Assembly: GCA_035318925.1 (NCBI GenBank)
Contig: DATHDS010000030.1
Span: 1-64,000 of the forward strand
DNA: 64,000 nt
Source: VAXT01 sp035318925
Lineage (GTDB): Bacteria; Actinomycetota; Thermoleophilia; Gaiellales; Gaiellaceae
Reading direction: 5' to 3'
Program-made: the position numbers and the translations under genes
The notes under the pieces: model-generated
Databases searched by the model: none
What the model was told of the DNA's origin: nothing
The model's input: the letters and a program-made list of their open reading frames with translations, nothing else
In this document: positions 35,121-43,624 of the stretch, one piece after another
Position numbering within the stretch: the first letter of the stretch is position 1
Layout: the number at the start of each line of letters is the position of its first letter

Positions 35121-35126
35121 CATAGA

Positions 35127-35152
35127 AAGAGGCGGCCCGAGGGCCGCCTCTT
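35127..35152 (-). terminator. Rho-independent terminator of the 35175-35795 gene
   Basis: A perfect 12-bp stem AAGAGGCGGCCC/GGGCCGCCTCTT has a 2-base loop. On the minus strand it is followed by TCTATGG within a T-rich stretch and lies 22 bases after the stop at 35175. Confidence 0.7.
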
Positions 35153-35174
35153 CGTCACCGAGCGGAGTCGCCGC

Positions 35175-35795
35175 TCAGCCTGTGGCTACCACCGGATTCC
35201 GCACCGCCTCTTTGGCGACTACTTCTCTCCGGCGCAGCGCGCCTCCCAGCGTGAGGATCAGGAAGCCGATCCCCGTCAGCAGGAGGGCAATGCCCATGAC
35301 CATTCCGAACACGCCGACGCGCTCGGCGAAGAACGCCGTGTTGAGCGCCGTGGTGAGTGCGGTCTCGGTCACCCAGAGATTGCGCAGCCCGTTCTCGACC
35401 GGCTGGCCCGTCGGGCCCTTGGCGGCGAGCGCCTCGTCCGAAGTGGCCTTGCCGTTCTTGTCGAGGAAGCGACCCATCTGGGAGTAGGTCTGTCCACCGG
35501 TTGCCTCAAGCGCATGGATGCGCATGTAGCTGGCGAAGCACCGGGCCTTGCTTCCGGTGTCGACTGCCTGGCCGGCGATGTTGCAGGTCGGATAACTCAC
35601 ATTGGTCAGGCCGGCCTTCTGGCCCTCGGCCTTGATCGCGCTCGGCGTCATGTCCGGCGTTCCGGAGATCTGCTCGAGCTTGAGGTTGTCCCGAACGTTG
35701 TTGATCCCCCAGGCGCCGATCCCTACAGATCCGGCACCGAAGGCGATGAGAACTACGCTGGCGGCGATGCCGCCGTACTCAAAAAGCTTGCGCAT
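35175..35795 (-). CDS. Two-helix membrane protein of unknown function
   Basis: A 206-residue protein with an N-terminal membrane helix (GGIAASVVLIAFGAGSVGIGAWG), an extracytoplasmic region of about 130 residues with two Cys (YPTCNIAGQ, KARCFASYM) that may form a disulfide, and a second helix near the C-terminus (VGVFGMVMGIALLLTGIGFLILTLGG) followed by a basic tail. I know no function. The AAAGGAG ribosome site supports ATG 35795 rather than the longer frame to 35861. A clear terminator follows, so it is a single-gene unit. Confidence 0.75.
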   Translation of the reverse strand: MRKLFEYGGIAASVVLIAFGAGSVGIGAWGINNVRDNLKLEQISGTPDMTPSAIKAEGQKAGLTNVSYPTCNIAGQAVDTGSKARCFASYMRIHALEATGGQTYSQMGRFLDKNGKATSDEALAAKGPTGQPVENGLRNLWVTETALTTALNTAFFAERVGVFGMVMGIALLLTGIGFLILTLGGALRRREVVAKEAVRNPVVATG

Positions 35796-35926
35796 GGTGG
35801 CGACTCCTTTCTCGTTCTTACTCATTGGTCGGAGTCTCGGGTCGTTGCGTCGCGGCGCCATCGGTGAGCGCCCGCGGAGCTGTTGCGGATTTACCGCAGG
35901 GAACGCTGGACTACCCGGCCGGCAAG

Positions 35927-36238
35927 TTACTTGGGCCGGGTGAAGATGACGAGCACGCTGAGGCCTTCGTAGCCGGTGAACCGATGGTCGGCGCCGGCCG
36001 AGACGAATGCGGCCTGTCCCTCGGCCAGCGCGGTCTCCTCACCTTCCACCGTCAGCACGCCGCTGCCCTCGAGGACGACGTACAGCTCGTCGTCTTCGTG
36101 CGGCTGCTGGTGATCCGGCTCGGGCGCGACGAGCACGTAGACCCCGACCTCGAGCCCGGGCGAACGGTGAACGATCTCGTAGCCACCCTGACCGGCCGCG
36201 AGACGCCGTCGAACCGCTTCCACCTCGATCGCATTCAC
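35927..36238 (-). CDS. Cupin-2 domain protein
   Basis: A 103-residue single-domain cupin. The metal-binding motif 1 is PDHQQPHEDDELYVVLEGSGVLTVEGE with two His and a Glu, and motif 2 is AFVSAGADHRFTGYEGLSVLVIF with the last His. Such small cupins bind a divalent metal and may be isomerases or dioxygenases, or sense ligands. The substrate is unknown. It stands alone between repeat-rich spacers. Confidence 0.85.
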   Translation of the reverse strand: MNAIEVEAVRRRLAAGQGGYEIVHRSPGLEVGVYVLVAPEPDHQQPHEDDELYVVLEGSGVLTVEGEETALAEGQAAFVSAGADHRFTGYEGLSVLVIFTRPK

Positions 36239-36263
36239 GAGCCGACCCTAACCAACGGAGGGC

Positions 36264-36298
36264 GCGAAGACATCCCCGCCCTCGCTGTCGCCCGGGCC
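36264..36298. repeat. 35-bp direct repeat D, copy A
   Basis: GCGAAGACATCCCCGCCCTC and the following CGCTGTCGCCCGGGCC recur at 36448-36482 with one base changed (CCCC to CTCC). Copy A lies between the cupin start and repeat R1 copy 3. Copy B forms the 3' end of the neighbouring coding sequence. Confidence 0.8.
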
Positions 36299-36304
36299 TG
36301 GATG

Positions 36305-36413
36305 GTCCCGGGCCACGGGCCCGGGACTCGCGCAAAGTGCTTCGCACTTTCCGCGACTAAAAGCACGCAAGCCGAGGAACGACACCTGAACAGGCCCGCC
36401 CATGCCACGATCG
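36305..36413 (-). repeat. Structured intergenic repeat family R1, copy 3 (inverted)
   Basis: The reverse complement of this stretch follows copy 2 (35013-35120) from GATCGTGG to the GTCCCGGGCC/GGCCCGGGAC hairpin, including the AAAGTGC hairpin and CCCGTGC-type motif (here TGCGTGC). The orientation is opposite to copies 1 and 2. It fills most of the 202-base spacer 36239-36440. Confidence 0.75.
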
Positions 36414-36440
36414 TGCCAGGGCAGCGAGCTCCTTCCCGCA

Positions 36441-37124
36441 CTAAGGGGCGAAGACATCTCCGCCCTCGCTGTCGCCCGGGCCCGGCGTCGCCGCGAAGGA
36501 GATTTCCTCGGATGGGTGCGGCCTGATCCACGAGTAGACGTCCTCGGCCATCCGCGGTGGGCCGGCGACGAGCTCGTTCCAGCCCGCGATCGCCTCCCAG
36601 AGAGTCGGATCGGAGGCGAGCCGCTCGACTGCACCGAGGTCGTCGGCCTCGAAGACGAACACGGCCTCGTCGTCGGTGAGAAAGACGTGATGACGCTCGA
36701 GGCCGGCCGTGTCGGGATCGAAAGGAGGGCCATCCCCGAGCAGGACGCGGGCGGTCTCCCGTTTGCCTTGCTGCAGCGGAACGACGATCACAAGACGGCT
36801 CATGGCGCGCTCCACTCCGGCGTGTCGAAGGACAGTGAGGCTCTCGGCGAGCTCCGAGATGATGCCTGGTTGCCCCACCCCGGCGATTCTGAGGGGTGTC
36901 GCACCGCGGCGATCGACGACCAGCGTCGGGCGGCCGGTCAGGCGTTCGCGGGAGACACGCGTGATCTGCGCACTCGTCAGGTCGTGGTAGGCGATGTCTC
37001 GCCTCTGCGCCGATCCGGAGCAGCTGGAGCCTTCGAGGACGAATGACCCTGTCCGGAGCTCGAGCTTGCCGTGCCGAACCGGTCCGGCACCTTCCTGCCA
37101 GGTCACTGCGTAGCTCGCCTTCAT
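36441..37124 (-). CDS. Hypothetical protein: PH-like N-terminus and dimeric-barrel-like C-terminus
   Basis: A protein of about 227 residues from ATG 37124. The first ~100 residues (GKLELRTGSFVLEGS, IAYHDLTSAQITRVSRERLTGRPTLVVDRRG) resemble a bacterial PH-like/GRAM domain. The rest (MSRLVIVVPLQQGKRETARVLL... RHHVFLTDDEAVFVFEAD... LWEAIAGWNELVAGPP) resembles ferredoxin-like 'dimeric alpha-beta barrel' proteins and could be a separately translated unit. Its final ~13 residues (GPGDSEGGDVFAP) are read from direct repeat D, so the original stop may have been lost. I infer no function. Confidence 0.6.
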   Translation of the reverse strand: MKASYAVTWQEGAGPVRHGKLELRTGSFVLEGSSCSGSAQRRDIAYHDLTSAQITRVSRERLTGRPTLVVDRRGATPLRIAGVGQPGIISELAESLTVLRHAGVERAMSRLVIVVPLQQGKRETARVLLGDGPPFDPDTAGLERHHVFLTDDEAVFVFEADDLGAVERLASDPTLWEAIAGWNELVAGPPRMAEDVYSWIRPHPSEEISFAATPGPGDSEGGDVFAP

Positions 37125-37318
37125 GCACGCAGGCTCGGCGCAAAGGCAATTCGGCGCATCGGGTGCAGCCCGGAAGAGGCCTGCGGAAAACCCGCACCTA
37201 CTTGACGCGCTCGCGGAGGTGTGCGAAGGTTGGTGAGTCAAGTCCTGTGGGCCCTCGGGTCTGCGGGACTTGGCACATCTGGGGCCATTCCGCGGTCGGC
37301 CGAGAGTGCCGAGCGGAG

Positions 37319-38932
37319 TTAGATGAGCCCGATTATTTGGCCGTCGGCGTCTAGGTCCATGGTTTCGGCTGCCGAGTGCAACGGTAGGCCGGGCATCGTC
37401 TGGGTCTCGCCGCAGACCGCCACGATCCAGCCCGCTCCGGTGTAGGGCCGCAGCTCGCGCACCGGGAGCACAAAGTCGCTCGGCGCGCCGAGGAGCTCCG
37501 GGTCGTGCGACAGCGAGAGATGGGTCTTGGCCACGCAGATGGGGAGGCGGTGCAGCGGCGCCGGCATTCTGTCGAGCGTCTGGCGCGCCGCGGGGGACAG
37601 TTCGACGCCCTTGCCTCCGTAAACGCGCCGCGCGAGCACGTCGAGCTTCGTCTCGACCGAGTCCTCGAGCTCGTACAGGAACCGGGCGCGAGCGTTCCCT
37701 GCGGCCGCTCCAACGACCGCCTCGGCCAGCTCCGACGCGCCGGCGCCGCCCCGCGCGTAGCCGTCGTTGACGGCCGTGGCGAAAGCACCGTGCTCGAGCG
37801 CGAGCCCCGCGAGGGCGTCGAGCTCCGGCTGCGAGTCGTCCGGGAAGCGGTTGACCGCCACGACGGCGTCGAAGCCGAGCTCCTTGACGACCCGCAGGTG
37901 CGCGGCGAGGTTCTCCGCTCCCCGCTCGAGCGCCGGCAAGCCTCCGTCGAGGTCGCCGCCGTGCCGCTTCAGCGCCCGCACCGTTGCGACGAGGACGACG
38001 GCGGCAGGTGTCAGCCCGCCCGCACGGCAGACGATGTGCACGAACTTCTCGAAGCCGAGATCGCTCCCGAAGCCGCCTTCCGTGACGACGTAGTCGGCGA
38101 GCTTCAGCCCAACGAGGTCCGCGATGAGCGAGCTGTTGCCGTGCGCGATGTTCGCGAAGGGCCCGGCATGTATGAGCGCCGGCTGGCCTTCGACGGTCTG
38201 CACGAGGTTGGGCTTGAGCGTGTCCTTGAGGAGAACGGCCATCGCCCCGGCGACCTCGAGTTGCTCGGCCGTCACCGGCTCGCCGTCGTACGTCATCCCG
38301 ATCGTGATCGCGCCGAGGCGCTGCCGGACGTCGTCGCGGTCGGCGGCCATCGCCATCAGCGCCATCACCTCGGAGGCGGCGGTGATGTCGAACCCCGTCT
38401 CGCGCGGAAACGGCTCCTCCTCTCCGACTCCGATTGTGGTGCGGCGCAGAAGCCGATCCTCGATGTCCAGACAGCGGCGCCACGAGATGTTCAACGGGTC
38501 GATGCCGAGCTCGTTGCCGTGAATCAGGTGCGCGTCGACGGCGGAGGCGAGGAGGTTGGTGGCGGCGGCGATCGCGTGCAGGTCGCCGGTGAAGTGCAGG
38601 TTGATGTCATCACCGGGGACGACCTGGGCCTGGCCGCCGCCGGTGCCCCCGCCCTTCGCGCCGAGCACGGGCCCGACCGACGGCTCGCGCAGGCAGACCA
38701 GCGAGCGCTCGCCGATGAAGCCCAGCCCCTCCGTGAGCGAGACGGCCGTTGTCGTCTTGCCCTCGCCGGCCTTCGTCGGCGTGATGCCGGTGATGGCGAC
38801 CAGCTTGCCGTTCGGGCGCGAGGCGAGACGCTCGAGCACCGAGAGCCGGATCTTCGCCTTGTCGCGACCGTAGAGCTCGATCTCGCCTGGATCCAGGCCG
38901 GCCCCATCCGCGATCTGAGAGATCTCGAGCAT
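37319..38932 (-). CDS. fhs: Formate-tetrahydrofolate ligase
   Basis: A 537-residue Fhs. The P-loop-like TPTKAGEGKTTTAVSLTEGL, REPSVGPVLGAKGGGTGGGQAQVVP, DINLHFTGDLHAI, HGNELGIDP and EGGFGSDLGFEKFVHI are all diagnostic. It makes 10-formyl-THF from formate, THF and ATP. I chose ATG 38932 because the longer frame overlaps kbl without homology. It lies 10 bases downstream of kbl, so tdh-kbl-fhs probably form one operon that links threonine breakdown and glycine to the one-carbon pool. The 194 bases downstream (37125-37318) show no gene. Confidence 0.95.
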   Translation of the reverse strand: MLEISQIADGAGLDPGEIELYGRDKAKIRLSVLERLASRPNGKLVAITGITPTKAGEGKTTTAVSLTEGLGFIGERSLVCLREPSVGPVLGAKGGGTGGGQAQVVPGDDINLHFTGDLHAIAAATNLLASAVDAHLIHGNELGIDPLNISWRRCLDIEDRLLRRTTIGVGEEEPFPRETGFDITAASEVMALMAMAADRDDVRQRLGAITIGMTYDGEPVTAEQLEVAGAMAVLLKDTLKPNLVQTVEGQPALIHAGPFANIAHGNSSLIADLVGLKLADYVVTEGGFGSDLGFEKFVHIVCRAGGLTPAAVVLVATVRALKRHGGDLDGGLPALERGAENLAAHLRVVKELGFDAVVAVNRFPDDSQPELDALAGLALEHGAFATAVNDGYARGGAGASELAEAVVGAAAGNARARFLYELEDSVETKLDVLARRVYGGKGVELSPAARQTLDRMPAPLHRLPICVAKTHLSLSHDPELLGAPSDFVLPVRELRPYTGAGWIVAVCGETQTMPGLPLHSAAETMDLDADGQIIGLI

Positions 38933-38942
38933 TGCGAGCGGA

Positions 38943-40139
38943 CTACGCGACCAGCAGGCCGGCGGCGTGGCCGACCTTCTCGAACGCCGTGACCGCGCGG
39001 TCGAGATGCTCTGGCTCGAGCGCCGCGGACATCTGCACCCGGACACGAGCCGTTCCCTCGGGGACCACTGGATAGCCGAAGCCGGTCACGAAGACGCCCT
39101 CGTCGAGCAGGCGCCCGCTGACCTCGATCGCGAAGGCGGTGTCGCCGACGATGATCGGGATGATCGCCGCCTCGCCCTCGAGCGGGCGGAAGCCGGCCTC
39201 GGCGAGCCGTTCGCGGAACGTGCGCGAGCTCGAGTGCAGGCGCTCGACGAGCTCCGGCTGAGAGCGAAGGACGCGCACCGCGGCCAGCGCACCGCACGCG
39301 ACCGAAGGCGGGATCCCGTTCGAGAAGAGCTGCGGCCGCGAGCGCTGCGCAAGCAGGTCACAGACCTCACGGCTCGAGGCGACGAAGCCGCCCGCGGCAC
39401 CGCCGAGGGCCTTGCCGAGCGTGCTCGTGATGACGTCGATCTCGCCGAGCAGGCCGAAGTGCTCCGCGACGCCGCGGCCCGTCGCGCCCATGACACCCGT
39501 GCCGTGCGAGTCGTCGACGATCAGGATCGCATCGTGCTCGCGCGTCAGCTCGACGAGCTCGGGCAGCCGGGCGAGATCGCCTTCCATGCTGAACACGCCG
39601 TCGGTGACGACGATCTTCCGCTGGCCCGGCTCGCAGGACTGGAGCGCCGCACGAAGCTCGTCCAGGTCCGAGTGTCCGAAGATGACCTTGCGCGCGGGCT
39701 TCGCGAGCCGCATCGCGTCGACGATGCTCGCGTGGTTGAACTCGTCCGAGATGAGGACCGTGTTCTCGTCTGTCAACGACGGGATCAGGGCCTCGTTTGC
39801 ATTCCAGCAGGAGGCATACGTCAAAGCCGCCTCGGTGCCGACGAGCTCGGCGAGCGCCGCCTCGAGCTCGAGGTGGGGCTCGAACGTGCCGCAGATGAAG
39901 CGAACGGACGCGGTGCCGGCCCCGTAGCGGTCGAGGCCGTCCTTCGCCGCCTCGACCACCTCGGGGTGCGCGGCCAACCCGAGGTAGTTGTTCGAGGAGA
40001 GCACGAGCACCTCGCCGCGACCCTCCATCTCGACGACCGGCCCCTGCGGGGAACGCAACGTAAGGAAGGTCTTGTAGGTGTTGGCCTCCCGCAACTCGTC
40101 GAGCTGCGCGGAGAGGTCGGCACGCAGGCGCTCGTTCAT
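38943..40139 (-). CDS. kbl: Glycine C-acetyltransferase (2-amino-3-ketobutyrate CoA ligase)
   Basis: A 398-residue PLP enzyme of the alpha-oxoamine synthase family. It shows SSNNYLGLAAHP, TASVRFICGTFEPHLELE, the PLP ring-stacking ISDEFNHASIVDAMRL, VDDSHGTGVMGATGRG, and the Schiff-base Lys in ITSTLGKALGGAAGGF. With tdh immediately upstream (ATGA overlap, 4 bases), cleavage of 2-amino-3-ketobutyrate to glycine and acetyl-CoA is much more likely than a biotin (BioF) role. I chose ATG 40139 because it gives that overlap; ATG 40151 is also in frame. Confidence 0.92.
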   Translation of the reverse strand: MNERLRADLSAQLDELREANTYKTFLTLRSPQGPVVEMEGRGEVLVLSSNNYLGLAAHPEVVEAAKDGLDRYGAGTASVRFICGTFEPHLELEAALAELVGTEAALTYASCWNANEALIPSLTDENTVLISDEFNHASIVDAMRLAKPARKVIFGHSDLDELRAALQSCEPGQRKIVVTDGVFSMEGDLARLPELVELTREHDAILIVDDSHGTGVMGATGRGVAEHFGLLGEIDVITSTLGKALGGAAGGFVASSREVCDLLAQRSRPQLFSNGIPPSVACGALAAVRVLRSQPELVERLHSSSRTFRERLAEAGFRPLEGEAAIIPIIVGDTAFAIEVSGRLLDEGVFVTGFGYPVVPEGTARVRVQMSAALEPEHLDRAVTAFEKVGHAAGLLVA

Positions 40140-41275
40140 CGGTGAGCCCACCGCGCCAGGTCGCGCACTCGTTGGCCTGCCTTACGCTCCTGTGCAGGAG
40201 CGGTCGCGATGGGCGCCTCACCCTGTCCTCCGGGAAAGAAGACGACCTTGCACGCCTGCCCGGCGTCGAGCTCCTCGAGCGCGCGCTCGAAGTCCGTGAG
40301 CGCGTAGCGGTGCGTGATCAGGGGTCGGAGGTCGACGACGCCCTGCTCGAGCAGCCAGCGGGTCTTGTACCAGGTGCCGAAGATCTGCCGGCCGTTTACG
40401 GCCGTCACGGTCAGGTTCTTGAAGATGAGCGACTCGGCGATGTCGAGCTCGACCGGATGGGCAGGAATCCCGAAGAGGACGACGTGGCCGCCGTTCCGGA
40501 CGATCGTGAACGCATCTCCGATCGCCTGCGGCGAGCCCGACATCTCGAAGACGATGTCCACGTGCTCGCCCTCGTTCTGCTCGAGGAACCAGCCCGGCAC
40601 ATCGGCCACGTCCTCGATGTTCAGCGCTTCGGTCACACCCATCGTGCGGGCGAGCTCGAGCCGGAAGGCGACGCGATCGGACGCCAGCACGCGCCCGGCT
40701 CCCGAGGCGCGCGTGACGGCGATGCTGAAGAGCCCGACGGGACCGCAACCGAGGATCGCCACCGTCTTGCCCGCGAAATCGTGCTTGCTCGTGGCGAAGA
40801 CGGCGTTGCCGAACGGCTCCTGGAGCGTCGCGATCTCGGGCGGGAGCTTCGATCGGTCGTTGCGCCAGATCACCGACTCGGGCACGACGACGTACTCGGC
40901 GAAGGCGCCGTCCCGGTCGACGCCGAGGATCTGCGTCCGCTCGCACATGTGCGCCTGGCCCGTCCGGCACTGGAAGCACATGCCGCACGTGACGTGGCTC
41001 TCGGCGGAGACATAGTCGCCCTGCTGGACGTGGCGTACATTGCGCCCGACCTCGGCGACGGTGCCGGCGAACTCGTGGCCCAGCGTGAGCGGGGGCCTGA
41101 CGCGGTTTGCGGCCCAATCGTTCCAGTGGAAGATGTGCAGGTCGGTCCCGCAGAGGCTCGCGGCCTCGACCTGAATGAGGACGTCGTCGTCCCCGGGAAC
41201 CGGAACCGGCGTCTCGTCGAGAACGAGCCCCGGCTCGGCACGAAGCTTTCGAATCGCCCACATCGTCTCAGCCAC
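40136..41275 (-). CDS. tdh: L-threonine 3-dehydrogenase
   Basis: A 379-residue zinc alcohol-dehydrogenase-family protein. It shows the catalytic zinc motif ASLCGTDLHIFHWNDWA, GHEFAGTVAEVG, a four-Cys structural zinc loop (TCGMCFQCRTGQAHMC), the NAD-binding GCGPVGLFSI, and GTWYKTRWLLEQG, all characteristic of Tdh. It oxidises threonine to 2-amino-3-ketobutyrate. Compared with typical ~345-residue Tdh it has a C-terminal extension of about 30 basic residues (ERKAGQRVRDLARWAHR). It is first in the tdh-kbl-fhs operon. Confidence 0.93.
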   Translation of the reverse strand: MAETMWAIRKLRAEPGLVLDETPVPVPGDDDVLIQVEAASLCGTDLHIFHWNDWAANRVRPPLTLGHEFAGTVAEVGRNVRHVQQGDYVSAESHVTCGMCFQCRTGQAHMCERTQILGVDRDGAFAEYVVVPESVIWRNDRSKLPPEIATLQEPFGNAVFATSKHDFAGKTVAILGCGPVGLFSIAVTRASGAGRVLASDRVAFRLELARTMGVTEALNIEDVADVPGWFLEQNEGEHVDIVFEMSGSPQAIGDAFTIVRNGGHVVLFGIPAHPVELDIAESLIFKNLTVTAVNGRQIFGTWYKTRWLLEQGVVDLRPLITHRYALTDFERALEELDAGQACKVVFFPGGQGEAPIATAPAQERKAGQRVRDLARWAHR

Positions 41276-41327
41276 AGGTCTCCCTATACGAGTATGACGA
41301 CCTCGCCCCGGGCACCGCAGCGTTGGC

Positions 41328-41975
41328 TCACCCGGGCTCTTCTTCGAGCAGTCCGGTGTCGATCGCGTAGCGCACGAGCTCGGCGCGCGTCGTCAGCCTG
41401 AGCTTCTGCATGATGTGCGCGCGGTGCGTCTCGACCGTTCGCACCGAGAGGTAGAGCATCTTCGCAATCTCATGGTTCGTGTGACCCAGGGCGAGGAGCC
41501 TCAACACCTCGTGCTCGCGGTCGGAGAGTGGATCCGCATCAGCCCGCGCACGCTCCTCCGCGTCGGCCGCGACGAGGCGTGCTCCGAGAGCCGGATGGAC
41601 GTATCTCCGTCCACCGGCAACCTCGCGGATCGCGTCGACGACCTCCGCGTCCGCGGCCTCCTTCAGCACGTAGCCGCTCGCCCCCGCCTCGAACGCCTCC
41701 CGCACGTAGCGCGGGTCGTCCTGCATCGACAGAACGAGGACGATCGCGTCCGGCGCCTCCTTCAGCACCGCGGCCGTCGCCTCGATCCCACTGCCGCCGG
41801 GCATCACGAGGTCCATGAGAACGACGTCCGGCTTCTGCTCCCTCGCCTCGAAGATCGCTGTCCGCATGTCGCTCGCCTCGCCGACGACCTCGAGGTCGTC
41901 TTCGGCCTCGAGCACCCGCCGCAACCCGGAACGGACGACGGCATGGTCGTCGACGATCAAGACTCTGATGCTCAC
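41328..41975 (-). CDS. NarL/LuxR-type response regulator
   Basis: A 215-residue response regulator. The receiver domain starts IRVLIVDDHAVVRSGL with the phospho-acceptor Asp in DVVLMDLVMPGGSG, and the Thr/Ser and Lys switch residues are in VLSMQ and VLKEA. The C-terminal LuxR helix-turn-helix reads LSDREHEVLRLLALGHTNHEIAKMLYLSVRTVETHRAHIM (split here). It is translationally coupled to the histidine kinase (4-base overlap). Targets are unknown. Confidence 0.95.
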   Translation of the reverse strand: MSIRVLIVDDHAVVRSGLRRVLEAEDDLEVVGEASDMRTAIFEAREQKPDVVLMDLVMPGGSGIEATAAVLKEAPDAIVLVLSMQDDPRYVREAFEAGASGYVLKEAADAEVVDAIREVAGGRRYVHPALGARLVAADAEERARADADPLSDREHEVLRLLALGHTNHEIAKMLYLSVRTVETHRAHIMQKLRLTTRAELVRYAIDTGLLEEEPG

Positions 41976-43609
41976 GGGATCGGAACGTCCGCGACGAGCG
42001 TCGTCCCGCCGTCCGATGACGACTCGATCTGGAGGCGGCCGTCGAGCAGCGAGAGCCGCTCCTTCATCCCGAGCAGGCCGAGCCCGCCGTCGCGCGTGTC
42101 GTCGACTGCGAAGCCGCGGCCGTCGTCCTCGAACACGGCCGAAACGCTCGAGCCCCTGCGCGAGAGGACGATGCTCACCCTGCTCGCCTGTGCGTGCTTG
42201 ACGACGTTCGTCAGAGCCTCCTGGATGATCCGGTAGAGCGCGGTCTCGATCTCGGACGGTAACCGTTCCCGGCCGAGTTGCGGCTCCATGATCACCTCGA
42301 TCCCGGTCTGCTCCTGGAACGTTTCGACGAGACGCTCGAGCGCCGGGACGAGACCGAAATCGTCGAGCGCCTTGGGGCGAAGCTCGACCGCGAGCCGGCG
42401 GACGTCCTGCAACGTGGTCACGACGAGCTCCCGCAGCCGCGCGGTCGCCGCGCTCACGTCCGCCTCGCTTCCTGCGTCCTCGAGCTCCTTCAGCCCCAGC
42501 AGGATCGAGGTCAGCGCCTGCCCGGTCTCGTCGTGGAGCTCCCTCGCCAGCCGCTCTCGCTCCAGCTCCTGGGCGCTGACGACGCTGCGCAGCGCATCGC
42601 GCGCAACGCGCTGCGAGAGATCGACCGCGACCGCGACCCGGGCCGAGAGGGTCTCGGCCAGCCGCAGGTCCTCGTCGGTGAAGCGCGGATCAGCGCCCTC
42701 CTTGTCGTGCGCCGAGACGACGCCGATCGGCCGCCCACGCAGCAGGAGCGGTACGTAGAGACCGGTTCTTGCACCCATCCGCCGTCCGGCCTCCTGATCG
42801 ACCTCGGGGTCATCGATGATCGAGTCGACCCGCTCGCTGCGACCGCGATCGAGCACGCGGCCGGACTTCGAGCCTCGCCGCTCGAGCCCGGTCCCGAGGA
42901 GCTCCTCGGCGCTTTCGCCCACGACCGTGCGGATGACGAGGTCGCCGCCTGCAGATGGCATCGCAATCAGGACGAGCCTGGCCTTGACCAGCTCGCGCAG
43001 CCGCGTCGCGACCAGCTCGAGCAGCTTCGGCAGCTCGACCTCCGAGACGAGCGCGTCGACGATCTCGTTCAAGGACTCCAGCTGGGTTAGCCAGCGGGTC
43101 GCCGATTCGTACAGCCGGGCATTCTCGATGGCGACCGCGGCCTGGGCCGCGAGCACCTGCGAGAGCTCCTCGTCCTCCTCGGTGAACGCCTCTCCGCCGG
43201 CCTTCTCTGTCAGGTAGAGGTTCCCGTACGCGACCCCGCGCAAGAGGATGGGCACGCCGAGAAACGTCTTCATCGGCGGGTGGTTGGCCGGGAACCCGAC
43301 CGAGTGCGAATCCTGGCCGAGGTCGTCGAGCCGAAGCGGCCGCGCATCCGTGATCAGCAGGCCGAGGATGCCCCGTCCGCGCGGGAGATCGCCGATCGCA
43401 GCCTGCGTCTCGGCATCGATGCCCGTGATGACGAATCGCTCGAGCTCCTGACCGGTAGGATCGATGACGCCGAGCGCCGCGTACTGCGCGTCGGTCAACT
43501 CGGCCGCCGCCTCGACGATCTTCTGCAGCACGCCGTCCAGGGAGAGCTCCCCGGTGAGCGCAATGCCGGCGTCGAGCAGCGCCCGAAGGCGGTCCCGCTT
43601 CTCGGGCAT
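41972..43609 (-). CDS. GAF-domain sensor histidine kinase (DevS/NarX-like)
   Basis: A 545-residue soluble kinase. Two GAF domains occupy about residues 20-165 and 185-325 (the first has GRGILGLLITDARPLRL and HPPMKTFLGVPI, as in DevS/DosT). A HisKA_3 helix follows with LARELHDETGQALTSILL carrying the phosphorylated His, then an HATPase with RIIQEALTNVVKHAQAS, DDGRGFA and GLGLLGMKERL. No membrane helix is present. The GAF domains may bind heme, flavin or small molecules as in DevS, but that cannot be seen here. It feeds the adjacent regulator. Confidence 0.93.
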   Translation of the reverse strand: MPEKRDRLRALLDAGIALTGELSLDGVLQKIVEAAAELTDAQYAALGVIDPTGQELERFVITGIDAETQAAIGDLPRGRGILGLLITDARPLRLDDLGQDSHSVGFPANHPPMKTFLGVPILLRGVAYGNLYLTEKAGGEAFTEEDEELSQVLAAQAAVAIENARLYESATRWLTQLESLNEIVDALVSEVELPKLLELVATRLRELVKARLVLIAMPSAGGDLVIRTVVGESAEELLGTGLERRGSKSGRVLDRGRSERVDSIIDDPEVDQEAGRRMGARTGLYVPLLLRGRPIGVVSAHDKEGADPRFTDEDLRLAETLSARVAVAVDLSQRVARDALRSVVSAQELERERLARELHDETGQALTSILLGLKELEDAGSEADVSAATARLRELVVTTLQDVRRLAVELRPKALDDFGLVPALERLVETFQEQTGIEVIMEPQLGRERLPSEIETALYRIIQEALTNVVKHAQASRVSIVLSRRGSSVSAVFEDDGRGFAVDDTRDGGLGLLGMKERLSLLDGRLQIESSSDGGTTLVADVPIP

Positions 43610-43624
43610 GGCGCGATTATCTAT

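Noticed and set aside
38943..40139. 8-amino-7-oxononanoate synthase (bioF)
   Set aside because: The fold is shared, but overlap with tdh points to glycine C-acetyltransferase and no biotin genes are present.
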